Shown here piece by piece: positions 32,095-38,803 of a DNA stretch of 64,000 bases (position 1 is its first letter; each line of letters opens with the position of its first letter). The DNA lies in contig CANQPD010000010.1 of the NCBI GenBank assembly GCA_947625655.1, positions 1-64,000 on the forward strand. Reading direction: 5' to 3'. The notes below the pieces were generated by a model. The model did not search any database. It worked only from the letters and a program-made list of their open reading frames with translations, and was not told the DNA's origin. The DNA is from an uncultured Dysosmobacter sp. GTDB lineage: Bacteria; Bacillota; Clostridia; Oscillospirales; Oscillospiraceae. A program made the position numbers and the translations under genes.

Positions 32095-33447
32095 ATGGAA
32101 ACCAGGCAAATCAACGTGGAATTTTCCAAAGAGGACCTGCGGCGGCTGATCGTGCCGCTGGTCATTGAACAGCTGCTGGCCATCACGGTGGGACTGTGCG
32201 ACTCTGTCATGGTGTCCCAGGTGGGGGAGGCCGCCATCTCCGCCGTCTCGCTGGTGGACACAGTCAACGTGCTGCTGGTCAACGCCTTTTCGGCGCTGGC
32301 CACCGGCGGCGCCGTCATCGCGGGCCAGTATCTGGGCCGGCGGGAGACGGAGAAGGCGGGCCATTCCGGCGCCCAGCTGCTGCTGTTCATGGGGGAGGTC
32401 TCCCTCCTGGTCATGGCGCTGTTCTATCTGGGCAAGGGCTTTGTGCTGAACGTGGTGTTCGGCCAGGTGGAGCCGGATGTGGCGGCCTATGCCAACACCT
32501 ATTATATGATCGTGGAGGCGTCCACGCCCTTTCTGGCCATTTACAGCGCCGGGGCGGCGCTGTTCCGGGTCATGGGCAACTCCAGGATCTCCATGTGGGT
32601 GTCACTGGGCATGAACATCATCAACGTGGTGGGCAACGCCGTTTTGATCTTCGGCGTCCACATGGGCGTGGAGGGCGTGGCCATCCCCACCCTGGTGTCC
32701 CGGGCGGTGGCGGCGGCAGCCATGGTGCTGCTGCTGCGGCGGATGCCGGGGCTGCCCCTGCGGGTGGAGCGCTTCACATTGCGGCATGACCGCTATGTGG
32801 TGCGGAACATTCTGCGCTTCGGCGTGCCCAACGGCCTGGAGAGCAGCATGTTCCAGCTGGGCAAGATCCTGCTGCTGTCCACGGTGGCCGTGCTGGGCAC
32901 CGCGTCGGTGGCGGCCAACGCCATCGGCAACACGGTCTGCACCTTCCAGTGCGTGGCGGGCAACGCCCTGGGCCTTGCCATGGTGACGGTGGTTTCCCGC
33001 TGCGTGGGAGCCGGCAGCTATGAGAAGGCCCGGTATTACACCCGGAAGCTGCTGCGGTCCACATATCTGTACATGGGCGGCAGCATCATCGTCATCGGCC
33101 TGGCCCTGCCCCTGATCATGAAGCTGTACAACGTCTCCGACCAGGCGGCGGAGTACGCCCGGCAGATCATCCTGATGCACGGCGGGGTGGCCATGGTCCT
33201 GTGGCCGGCGTCCTTCACCCTGCCCCAGGCCCTGCGGGCCGCGGGAGACACCCGCTTCACCATGGTCATTTCCACGGTGTCCATGTGGACGCTGCGGGTG
33301 GGCCTGGGCATTCTGCTGGGCCGGTTCTGGGGCTTCGGCGTGCTGGGCATCTGGATGGCCATGTTTGCCGACTGGGCGCTGCGGGTGGCCTTCTTTGTGC
33401 CCCGGTTCCACGGGCACACGTGGGAGACCATGGGCATCCGGGAGTGA
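32095..33447 (+). CDS. MATE-family efflux transporter
   Basis: 450 aa with about 12 membrane helices in two homologous halves ('IVPLVIEQLLAITVGLCDSVMVSQVGEAAISA', given in part; 'ILRFGVPNGLESSMFQLGKILL'). MATE proteins export cationic drugs or metabolites using H+ or Na+. It is co-transcribed with the upstream AraC regulator. The substrate is unknown. Confidence 0.93.
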   Translation: METRQINVEFSKEDLRRLIVPLVIEQLLAITVGLCDSVMVSQVGEAAISAVSLVDTVNVLLVNAFSALATGGAVIAGQYLGRRETEKAGHSGAQLLLFMGEVSLLVMALFYLGKGFVLNVVFGQVEPDVAAYANTYYMIVEASTPFLAIYSAGAALFRVMGNSRISMWVSLGMNIINVVGNAVLIFGVHMGVEGVAIPTLVSRAVAAAAMVLLLRRMPGLPLRVERFTLRHDRYVVRNILRFGVPNGLESSMFQLGKILLLSTVAVLGTASVAANAIGNTVCTFQCVAGNALGLAMVTVVSRCVGAGSYEKARYYTRKLLRSTYLYMGGSIIVIGLALPLIMKLYNVSDQAAEYARQIILMHGGVAMVLWPASFTLPQALRAAGDTRFTMVISTVSMWTLRVGLGILLGRFWGFGVLGIWMAMFADWALRVAFFVPRFHGHTWETMGIRE

Positions 33448-33454
33448 CAGGAGA

Positions 33455-33494
33455 AAAGAGCCTTTCGCCGCGGCAGCGGCGAAAGGCTCTTTCT
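33455..33494 (+). terminator. Terminator after MATE gene
   Basis: A 16-bp stem (AAAGAGCCTTTCGCCG with its complement, loop CGGCAG). Marks the left border of the AT-rich island. Confidence 0.9.
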
Positions 33495-33638
33495 ATATAT
33501 TGATACAAAAATAGAGATGTAATAAAATGGATATCTGGATTTCTGTGTAAAATAAGGATAGAAATGGGGGATGACAAATGATCGCAGCAGCGATCAGAAA
33601 AGTGGCGTTCATTGAGAAAATTTAAAAAAACAGACAAA

Positions 33639-33705
33639 GGCAACCATAGGTTGCCCGGATGTAAACCGTGCACGGTTTACATCTACATAGCACCTTGGAT
33701 AAAAT
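33639..33705 (+). promoter_or_regulatory. XRE promoter with two adjacent palindromes
   Basis: GGCAACC-ATA-GGTTGCC (33639-33655) is followed two bases later by a perfect 26-bp palindrome (33658-33683; arms GATGTAAACCGTG and complement). The second covers a possible -35, TTTACA (33676-33681); 18 bases on is TAAAAT (33700-33705). Confidence 0.65.
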
Positions 33706-33717
33706 AGGAGTAGAAAA

Positions 33718-34146
33718 ATGAAGTTAGAAGAAAAAATCGTTTTGTTGCGGAAAGAGAAAGGATTAACACAACTTCAGGCCGCAGAGAAGCTCAATGTATC
33801 CAGACAAGCAATCTCTAAATGGGAGTCTGGATCAGCGGTGCCCTCAATAGATAATTTGAAATATCTTGGGGAGCTGTACGGTGTGCCGGTTGATTATCTG
33901 CTGAACGATGATATGGAATGTATCAGCCGGCAGGAAGATGTAGCGGAGAAGCCAATCGAGCATCAGAGAGGAAGAAAAAGGTCCAGGTGGCTGATTTTAG
34001 CAGCGTGTATCATTGCCGTTGCCGTGGCAGGAGTATTGATTTACGGAAAGGCGTTGACTGGACAACCTCATAATTTTGACTTCGAGGAAATGGAGCGTGA
34101 TAGCTGGGAAACTACGGAGACAGGTGATTTTTCAATAAAATGGTAA
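33718..34146 (+). CDS. XRE-family HTH regulator with a C-terminal membrane helix
   Basis: 142 aa. HTH_3 domain at 1-65 ('LRKEKGLTQLQAAEKLNVSR', 'AISKWESGSAVPSIDNLKYL'), a basic linker, one membrane helix (about 92-112) and a short extracellular tail. Its base composition is clearly more AT-rich than the surrounding genes, suggesting horizontal origin. It precedes a secreted protein gene by 20 bases. Ribosome site AATAGGAG. Confidence 0.9.
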   Translation: MKLEEKIVLLRKEKGLTQLQAAEKLNVSRQAISKWESGSAVPSIDNLKYLGELYGVPVDYLLNDDMECISRQEDVAEKPIEHQRGRKRSRWLILAACIIAVAVAGVLIYGKALTGQPHNFDFEEMERDSWETTETGDFSIKW

Positions 34147-34165
34147 CTATGGGGGAGGTGAAAAA

Positions 34166-34570
34166 ATGCGCAGAATCGTGTGCTTGGTAATGGTATGTGT
34201 GAGCATTTTTAATTGCTTTTGTATGAGTGCCGGAGCTGTAGATATTGCTGCTTCAGAAAATGGGGCTTTTGTGGTCATGCGGGCGTCTGGGTCTTTCAAT
34301 ATGAGTGTAGGAGCCTATGAACGGACGGCTGCAAATACAACATTTCCGCTGGCGGCCAGAGAGACAGTACATATCCGAGCAAACTATGCTCCGGAAGATG
34401 CCAGTATGGATTTCGGGTTGATTGATCCAGATGGAATCTTCCATTATATTAATGTGACAACAGGAACTATAGATGTCACAATTGAGGTGCCTGAAAACGG
34501 CAATTATACGCTGGCCATTAGAAATAATTCTGGAAATACAGTTAAGGTATCTGGATTCGTAAACTATTAA
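34166..34570 (+). CDS. Small secreted protein of unknown function
   Basis: 134 aa, AT-rich gene in the island. A signal peptide (about 1-24, 'CMSAGAVD') is followed by about 105 residues predicted by eye to be all beta ('FNMSVGAYERTAANTTFPL', 'SMDFGLIDPDGIFHYINVTTG', 'VPENGNYTLAIRNNSGNTV'), like a small jelly-roll or pre-peptidase-type module. No catalytic motif or Cys pair in the mature part. Strong ribosome site GGGGGAGG. Presumably in an operon with the membrane-anchored XRE regulator. Confidence 0.8.
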   Translation: MRRIVCLVMVCVSIFNCFCMSAGAVDIAASENGAFVVMRASGSFNMSVGAYERTAANTTFPLAARETVHIRANYAPEDASMDFGLIDPDGIFHYINVTTGTIDVTIEVPENGNYTLAIRNNSGNTVKVSGFVNY

Positions 34571-34591
34571 AAGATTGATTTGAACGTAGAG

Positions 34592-34720
34592 ATGAGCAAA
34601 TCATTTTTGACTGAGGAGGGTGTAAAATTATGGTCCCTTGATTCTCTGTTTACTGCTCAAGATGTTATCAGTTTGAGTCGCTCTCTCACCTGCACTGCCA
34701 GCAATGTCTCAGAGGAATAA
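34592..34720 (+). CDS. Possible 42-aa Ser/Thr-rich peptide
   Basis: Open frame of 42 codons ('MSKSFLTEEGVKLWSLDSLF', then a stretch rich in Ser, Thr with one Cys, ending 'ASNVSEE'). Its stop TAA is separated by one base from the ATG of the next small gene, which suggests translational coupling. The ribosome site is weak. It may be a real peptide or a remnant of a longer gene. Confidence 0.4.
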   Translation: MSKSFLTEEGVKLWSLDSLFTAQDVISLSRSLTCTASNVSEE

Positions 34721-34721
34721 C

Positions 34722-34913
34722 ATGAAGAAAATTATCATCACTTATGTAAAACAAGTTCTTCGTTTCTTAGCTACCTTTTTATTTGGGGTTTTTTTCGTTC
34801 GAGCATTATACAACCACAACTTTGATATCTTCTACTTTCGAGAGAATTCCTACGTTGTATACGCAATTTTGTACTTATCCGGCATAGTTGTCTGCTGTTG
34901 TATGCGCAAATAA
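34722..34913 (+). CDS. Small membrane protein, 63 aa
   Basis: Two hydrophobic helices (about 11-30 and 42-59) with a basic N-terminus ('MKKIIITYVKQVLRF') and an end 'CCCMRK'. AGAGGAA lies 5-6 bases before the ATG at 34722. AT-rich like the rest of the island. Could be an immunity or accessory protein for the secreted product; this is only a guess from context. Confidence 0.65.
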   Translation: MKKIIITYVKQVLRFLATFLFGVFFVRALYNHNFDIFYFRENSYVVYAILYLSGIVVCCCMRK

Positions 34914-34957
34914 AGACTGCATCTCAATTAAAATATAATATAATGCTACATAAAACT

Positions 34958-35049
34958 GAGTGCCAACATGCTCCCAGTTTTAGGATCACGCTCCATTTTT
35001 ATAATGGTTAAACCGCTATGCGGTTATTTTCCTGAATAAGTTGGCACTC
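34958..35049. repeat. Inverted repeat at the right border of the AT-rich island
   Basis: GAGTGCCAAC (34958-34967) and GTTGGCACTC (35040-35049) are perfect complements 72 bases apart. A small hairpin AACCGC-TAT-GCGGTT (35011-35025) lies inside. It may be a relic of the element that carried the island. Confidence 0.55.
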
Positions 35050-35089
35050 TCCGAGTGGTATACACGCCTTTACGCCTAGCCAAGAAACC

Positions 35090-35123
35090 ATCCAGGCCGG
35101 CAGCGATTGCTGCCGGCCTGGAT
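35090..35123. terminator. Terminator of the second AraC gene
   Basis: A 15-bp perfect stem (35090-35104 / 35109-35123, loop GATT) two bases from the AraC stop; the T-run on the minus strand is weak. Confidence 0.75.
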
Positions 35124-35125
35124 GA

Positions 35126-36019
35126 TTATTCTCCCCCTGCCGGGCCCTCCCGGCCGCCGGCCTGGAAGGACTGGCGGAACTTCCGGGGCGCCATGCCGGT
35201 ATGCTTGGAGAACTGCTGGTCGAAATAATTCTGGGTGTCATACCCCACCATCTCGGCGATGCGGGAGATGGGCAGGTCCGTGGAGATCAGCAGGTTCTGG
35301 GCCTCGCCGATGCGGCGGCGCAGCAGGTACTGCCGGGGGGAGTAGCCGCTGGCCTCCTTGAAGACATGGGCCAGGTAGTAGGGGCTGACGTGGAGGGCCT
35401 GCCCGATCTGCTGGAGGGTCAGGGGCTCGCTGTAATGCCGGTCGATATAGTCCTGCACCTGCTTTCCGAGAGACGCCGGCTCCGGGTTGGCGGGGGCCCG
35501 CAGGGAGACGGAGCCGGAGATGGTCAGCGCCCGGTCCAGCAGCGCCAGCATCAGCCGGTGGCAGAAGACCTCGCAGTCAGGGCGGTCCTCGGAGAGGTAG
35601 CGGTAAATCAGCTGGTACAGCGTCCGCAGGTCGGGCAGCTCCTCGCCCACGGGATAGACCGGGGAGGCGTCCTCCGCCGCCAGGGCGTTTTCCCGCAGAC
35701 CCGGCAGGCGCAGCCCGCCCACGGCGATGCAGCTGCTGGCGAAGGGGGTGTTGGACAGCTCGTCATGGACCACGCCGCTGTTGAAGATCAGCAGATCCCC
35801 CGCCTGCACATCATATGCCGTCTCGCCGATCAGAAAGCGGGCGCTGCCCTCTTCCACCAGCAGCACCTCCACAAAATCCGGGTGGGCGTGGAGCAGCCGG
35901 GGATGGGCCCGGTCGGAAAACAGCCGGCGGCTGACATAGAGCAGCCGGGGCATGGTGTCCGATGTGAAGGCGGGGTGATAATTCCGCTTGACAAAGCACT
36001 GCACTTGTAGGTCCTGCAT
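35126..36019 (-). CDS. AraC-family transcriptional regulator
   Basis: 297 aa. Cupin sensor ('HPDFVEVLLVEEGSARFLIG', 'AGDLLIFNSGVVHDE') and C-terminal double HTH ('LTLQQIGQALHVSPYYLAHVFK', 'ISRIAEMVGYDTQNYFDQQFSK'). Start after GGAGGACC. It is divergent from the tiny ORF at 36295 and the dehydrogenase region; carbohydrate-type regulation is typical of this cupin-AraC class but no target is evident. Confidence 0.93.
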   Translation of the reverse strand: MQDLQVQCFVKRNYHPAFTSDTMPRLLYVSRRLFSDRAHPRLLHAHPDFVEVLLVEEGSARFLIGETAYDVQAGDLLIFNSGVVHDELSNTPFASSCIAVGGLRLPGLRENALAAEDASPVYPVGEELPDLRTLYQLIYRYLSEDRPDCEVFCHRLMLALLDRALTISGSVSLRAPANPEPASLGKQVQDYIDRHYSEPLTLQQIGQALHVSPYYLAHVFKEASGYSPRQYLLRRRIGEAQNLLISTDLPISRIAEMVGYDTQNYFDQQFSKHTGMAPRKFRQSFQAGGREGPAGGE

Positions 36020-36250
36020 GGGTCAGGTCCTCCTTCAGGGGGCCGCCCCGGGGACAGGGGCAGCAAGATTTTATAAAAACAGCGGGGCGCCGCCGCCAGT
36101 CCGCCGGGGGGAGAGGCGGAAAAATCCGGGCGGAATGTCCCGGCAAACGGCCCGGCGCCCGCATTTGCGGCGGGATTTGAAGCCAAAACGGGCAAAATGG
36201 CAACATGCATAAAACAGAGCAAGAAATTTAATGCAAAACGCCCAAACACA

Positions 36251-36259
36251 TGGTATCAT
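36251..36259 (+). promoter_or_regulatory. Extended -10 (TGGTATCAT) before the 19-aa ORF
   Basis: TATCAT with a TGG extension, 36 bases before the ATG at 36295. No clear -35. Confidence 0.45.
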
Positions 36260-36294
36260 AAAGCCAACATCCAGAAAGAAGGAGGTGCCCCGAC

Positions 36295-36354
36295 ATGCTG
36301 TACGCGGCTGTTTCCATCATCGTGCTGGGCGGTGCCATGTGCCTGACCCGCTGA
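36295..36354 (+). CDS. 19-aa membrane peptide
   Basis: MLYAAVSIIVLGGAMCLTR, preceded by a very strong ribosome site (AAGGAGGTG, spacing 8) and followed within 25 bases by a good terminator, so it looks like a complete tiny transcription unit. It is a single hydrophobic helix ending in Arg. Its end (I-V-L-G-G-A-M-C-L-T-R) resembles that of the 33-aa ORF at 62778 (F-I-L-A-A-S-M-V-L-T-R). Both lie next to iron alcohol dehydrogenase genes. Confidence 0.6.
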   Translation: MLYAAVSIIVLGGAMCLTR

Positions 36355-36376
36355 ACCCCGGCACCCTGAATATTCC

Positions 36377-36406
36377 AAGCGGCTTCCGCCAGGGAGCCGC
36401 TTTTTT
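36377..36406 (+). terminator. Terminator after the 19-aa ORF
   Basis: AAGCGGCT / AGCCGCTT stem with six T; convergent with the dehydrogenase stop at 36411. Confidence 0.85.
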
Positions 36407-36410
36407 GCGC

Positions 36411-37595
36411 TCAGCGCTCTGCCGCCAGGCGCAGGATGGCCTGCATCTCCTCCGGGCCGATCTTTACGAAATTGCCGAAGGGGAAGCCGCCGGGCTTCTC
36501 CGCCCGGTGGGCGGCCATGGCGGGGATATCCTCCGCCCTGGCACCGATCTCGGCGAAGGTGGTGGGCATCCCCAGGGCGCGGAAGAAGTCCCGCAGGCGG
36601 GCGACGCCCTCCCGGGCGGTGCGCTCCGGGCGGGCGAAGTCCATCTCGCAGCCGAAGACGTTCACGGCGAACCGGGCAAAGCGCATGGGATCGTGGGACA
36701 GCACATACTCCATCCAGGCGGGCATCACCACCGCCAGGCCCGCGCCGTGGGCGCAGTCGTAAAAGGCGGACAGCTCGTGCTCGATCTGGTGGCTGGCCCA
36801 GTCCTGGTCCCGGCCCACGCCGCAGGAGTTGTTGTGGGCCAGCATCCCCGCCCACATCAGATCCGCCCGGGCGGCGTAGTCGCCGGGATCGGCGATGGCT
36901 TTTGAGGCGGCGTCCACGATGGTTTTCAAAAGGGCCTCGCAGAGGCGGTCCGTCAGGGCGACGTCCGGGGTGTTGGAGAAGTACCGCTCGCAGATGTGGG
37001 CCATCATGTCCACCGCGCCGCTGGCGGTCTGATAGGCCGGCAGGGAGCAGGTCAGCCGGGGGTCCAGCACGGCGAATTTGGGCCGGATGACGTCCGTCTT
37101 GGGGCAGCCCCATTTGAGATTGCCCTCCTCCAGGGTGATCACGCAGCTGTCGCTGCCCTCGCTGCCCGCAGCGGCGATGGTCAGCACCACGCCCACCGGC
37201 AGGGTGGACTCGATCCTGGCCTTGCCGGTGAAGAAATCCCAGAAGTCGCCGTCGTAGAGCGCGCCGAAGCCGATGGCCTTGGCGGTGTCGATGACGCTGC
37301 CGCCGCCCAGGGCCAGCAGGAAGTCGCAGCCCTCCCGGCGGACGGTCTCGATGCCCTCATAGACCTTGCCGCTGCGGGGATTGGCCTGGACGCCGCCCAG
37401 CTCTGTGAAGGGGATGCCCGCATCGGTCAAAGAGGCGGTGACGGTGTCATAGGCGCCGTTGCGCTTGACGGAGCCGCCGCCGTACACCAGCAGCACCCTG
37501 GTGCCGCCGAACCGCCGCACCAGCGCGCCGGTGTTTTTTTCCTCCCCATCGCCGAAGGCGAACAGGGTGGGAGAGTAGAAAGTAAAGTTGTTCAT
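36411..37595 (-). CDS. Iron-containing alcohol dehydrogenase (YqhD/butanol dehydrogenase type)
   Basis: 394 aa. Group III alcohol dehydrogenase: the Rossmann-like 'VLLVYGGGSVKRNGAYD' and 'LLALGGGSVIDTAKAIGFG' bind NAD(P), and the metal ligands are in 'GAVDMMAHICERY' (Asp, His) and 'HQIEHELSAFYDCAHGAGL' (His, His). It reduces aldehydes or oxidises alcohols. A paralogue (about the same motifs, diverged) lies at 62909. It probably forms one operon with the hydroxyacid dehydrogenase upstream (87 bases). Confidence 0.93.
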   Translation of the reverse strand: MNNFTFYSPTLFAFGDGEEKNTGALVRRFGGTRVLLVYGGGSVKRNGAYDTVTASLTDAGIPFTELGGVQANPRSGKVYEGIETVRREGCDFLLALGGGSVIDTAKAIGFGALYDGDFWDFFTGKARIESTLPVGVVLTIAAAGSEGSDSCVITLEEGNLKWGCPKTDVIRPKFAVLDPRLTCSLPAYQTASGAVDMMAHICERYFSNTPDVALTDRLCEALLKTIVDAASKAIADPGDYAARADLMWAGMLAHNNSCGVGRDQDWASHQIEHELSAFYDCAHGAGLAVVMPAWMEYVLSHDPMRFARFAVNVFGCEMDFARPERTAREGVARLRDFFRALGMPTTFAEIGARAEDIPAMAAHRAEKPGGFPFGNFVKIGPEEMQAILRLAAER

Positions 37596-37681
37596 GCGAG
37601 AACCTCCGTTTCAAAGATGGGGTGGATGTCCGCCCTGGCGGACGGGGCAAGCCTTCCGTCCCCGGCCAGGGGGAACTATCC

Positions 37682-38653
37682 TCAGTATCCCAGCGTCCGG
37701 TCCACCAGCCCATTCAAGGGCTGACCGGCGGCATAGCTGGCAAGATCGGCGCAGAACATTTCCACATTGATGTCGCAGGTGTAGCCCAGGGTCATGTTGC
37801 CGGAGACATGGGGCGTCAGGATCAGATTTTTGGTGTCCCACAGGGGATGGTCGCTGGGCAGCGGCTCCGGATCCATGACGTCCAGCGCCGCGCCTGCCAG
37901 CTTCCCGCTGTTCAGGGCCTCCATCAGCGGCTCCTGCTCGATGGCGGTGCCCCGGCCCACGTTGATGACATAGGCGTCGGCAGGCAGCAGGGCGATGCGT
38001 TCCCGGTTCAGGATGTGGACAGTCTCCGCCGTGCCGGGCAGGGCCATGACCAGGATCTTTGTCTTGGGCAGCACCTCGTTCAGCCGGGAGATGGGCAGCA
38101 CCTCGTCAAAGGCGGGATGGGCCCTTCCGCTGCGGCTGAGGCCCACCACCCGGGCGGCGCCCATGCCCCGGACCCGCTCCGCCACATTGACGCCGATGTT
38201 GCCGGTGCCCAGGATGGTGAACTCGTTGTCCCGAATGGAGCGGATGGGCAGCTGGTTGGACCAGCCGTGGTTCCGCACCACCTCCTCATATTCCGGCATC
38301 CGCCGCAGCAGCATCAGCGTGACCATGACCACATGCTCGGCGATGGTGACGCCGTAGCCGTTGGAGTTGGTCAGGATGCAGTCGGGATTTGCGAAGATGG
38401 ACGGGTCCTTGCAGTAGGGGTCCACCCCGGCGAAGGAGCAGCAGTACCACTTCAGCGAAGCGGGGGCCGCCCGCAGCAGCTCCGGGGAGTGGGCGTACAG
38501 CACCTCGCAGTGTTGGACACAGACCTTGGCCTCCTCAAACTGGTCCAGGGTGAAGAAGTGGGGGACGAACCCCGCCGCCCCGGCGGCCTTTTGGATCTGC
38601 GCCCTGTGGGCGTCCGTCAGAAATTCCAGATAAATGCAGATATCACGGCTCAT
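37682..38653 (-). CDS. D-isomer specific 2-hydroxyacid dehydrogenase family protein
   Basis: 323 aa. NAD-binding domain with 'EFTILGTGNIGVNVAERVRGMGA', 'LVMALPGTAETVHILN', 'VINVGRGTAIEQEPL', Arg and Glu active-site positions, and the His of 'LTPHVSGN'. It should reduce a 2-oxo acid or act on a glyoxylate/phosphoglycerate-like substrate; specificity unclear. Start after AGGAGGTC. A MITE-like element lies just upstream. Confidence 0.9.
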   Translation of the reverse strand: MSRDICIYLEFLTDAHRAQIQKAAGAAGFVPHFFTLDQFEEAKVCVQHCEVLYAHSPELLRAAPASLKWYCCSFAGVDPYCKDPSIFANPDCILTNSNGYGVTIAEHVVMVTLMLLRRMPEYEEVVRNHGWSNQLPIRSIRDNEFTILGTGNIGVNVAERVRGMGAARVVGLSRSGRAHPAFDEVLPISRLNEVLPKTKILVMALPGTAETVHILNRERIALLPADAYVINVGRGTAIEQEPLMEALNSGKLAGAALDVMDPEPLPSDHPLWDTKNLILTPHVSGNMTLGYTCDINVEMFCADLASYAAGQPLNGLVDRTLGY

Positions 38654-38672
38654 GTGATAGACCTCCTGATAT

Positions 38673-38803
38673 GAATTGACAATTGATAATTGACAATTGA
38701 CAATTACGGGGGGAACAGAGGGGCCGCCTACGGCGGCAATTTTGAATCATTCGCCCCAGGCGAATTCCTTCATTGTTCATTGTCAATTGTCCATTGTCAA
38801 TTG
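38673..38803. mobile_element. MITE-like inverted-repeat element
   Basis: The left end is made of iterated AATTGACAATTG units (38673-38706) and the right end of complementary CATTGTCAATTG units (38771-38803), enclosing two small hairpins (GCCGCC-TAC-GGCGGC at 38722-38737 and TTCGCC-CCA-GGCGAA at 38750-38764). About 130 bp with no ORF. It lies across the end of the FAD oxidoreductase gene and supplies its stop codon. Confidence 0.75.

Noticed and set aside
33500-35060. Island as a prophage or integrative element
   Set aside because: No integrase, recombinase, structural or mobilisation gene; only the border inverted repeat hints at mobility.
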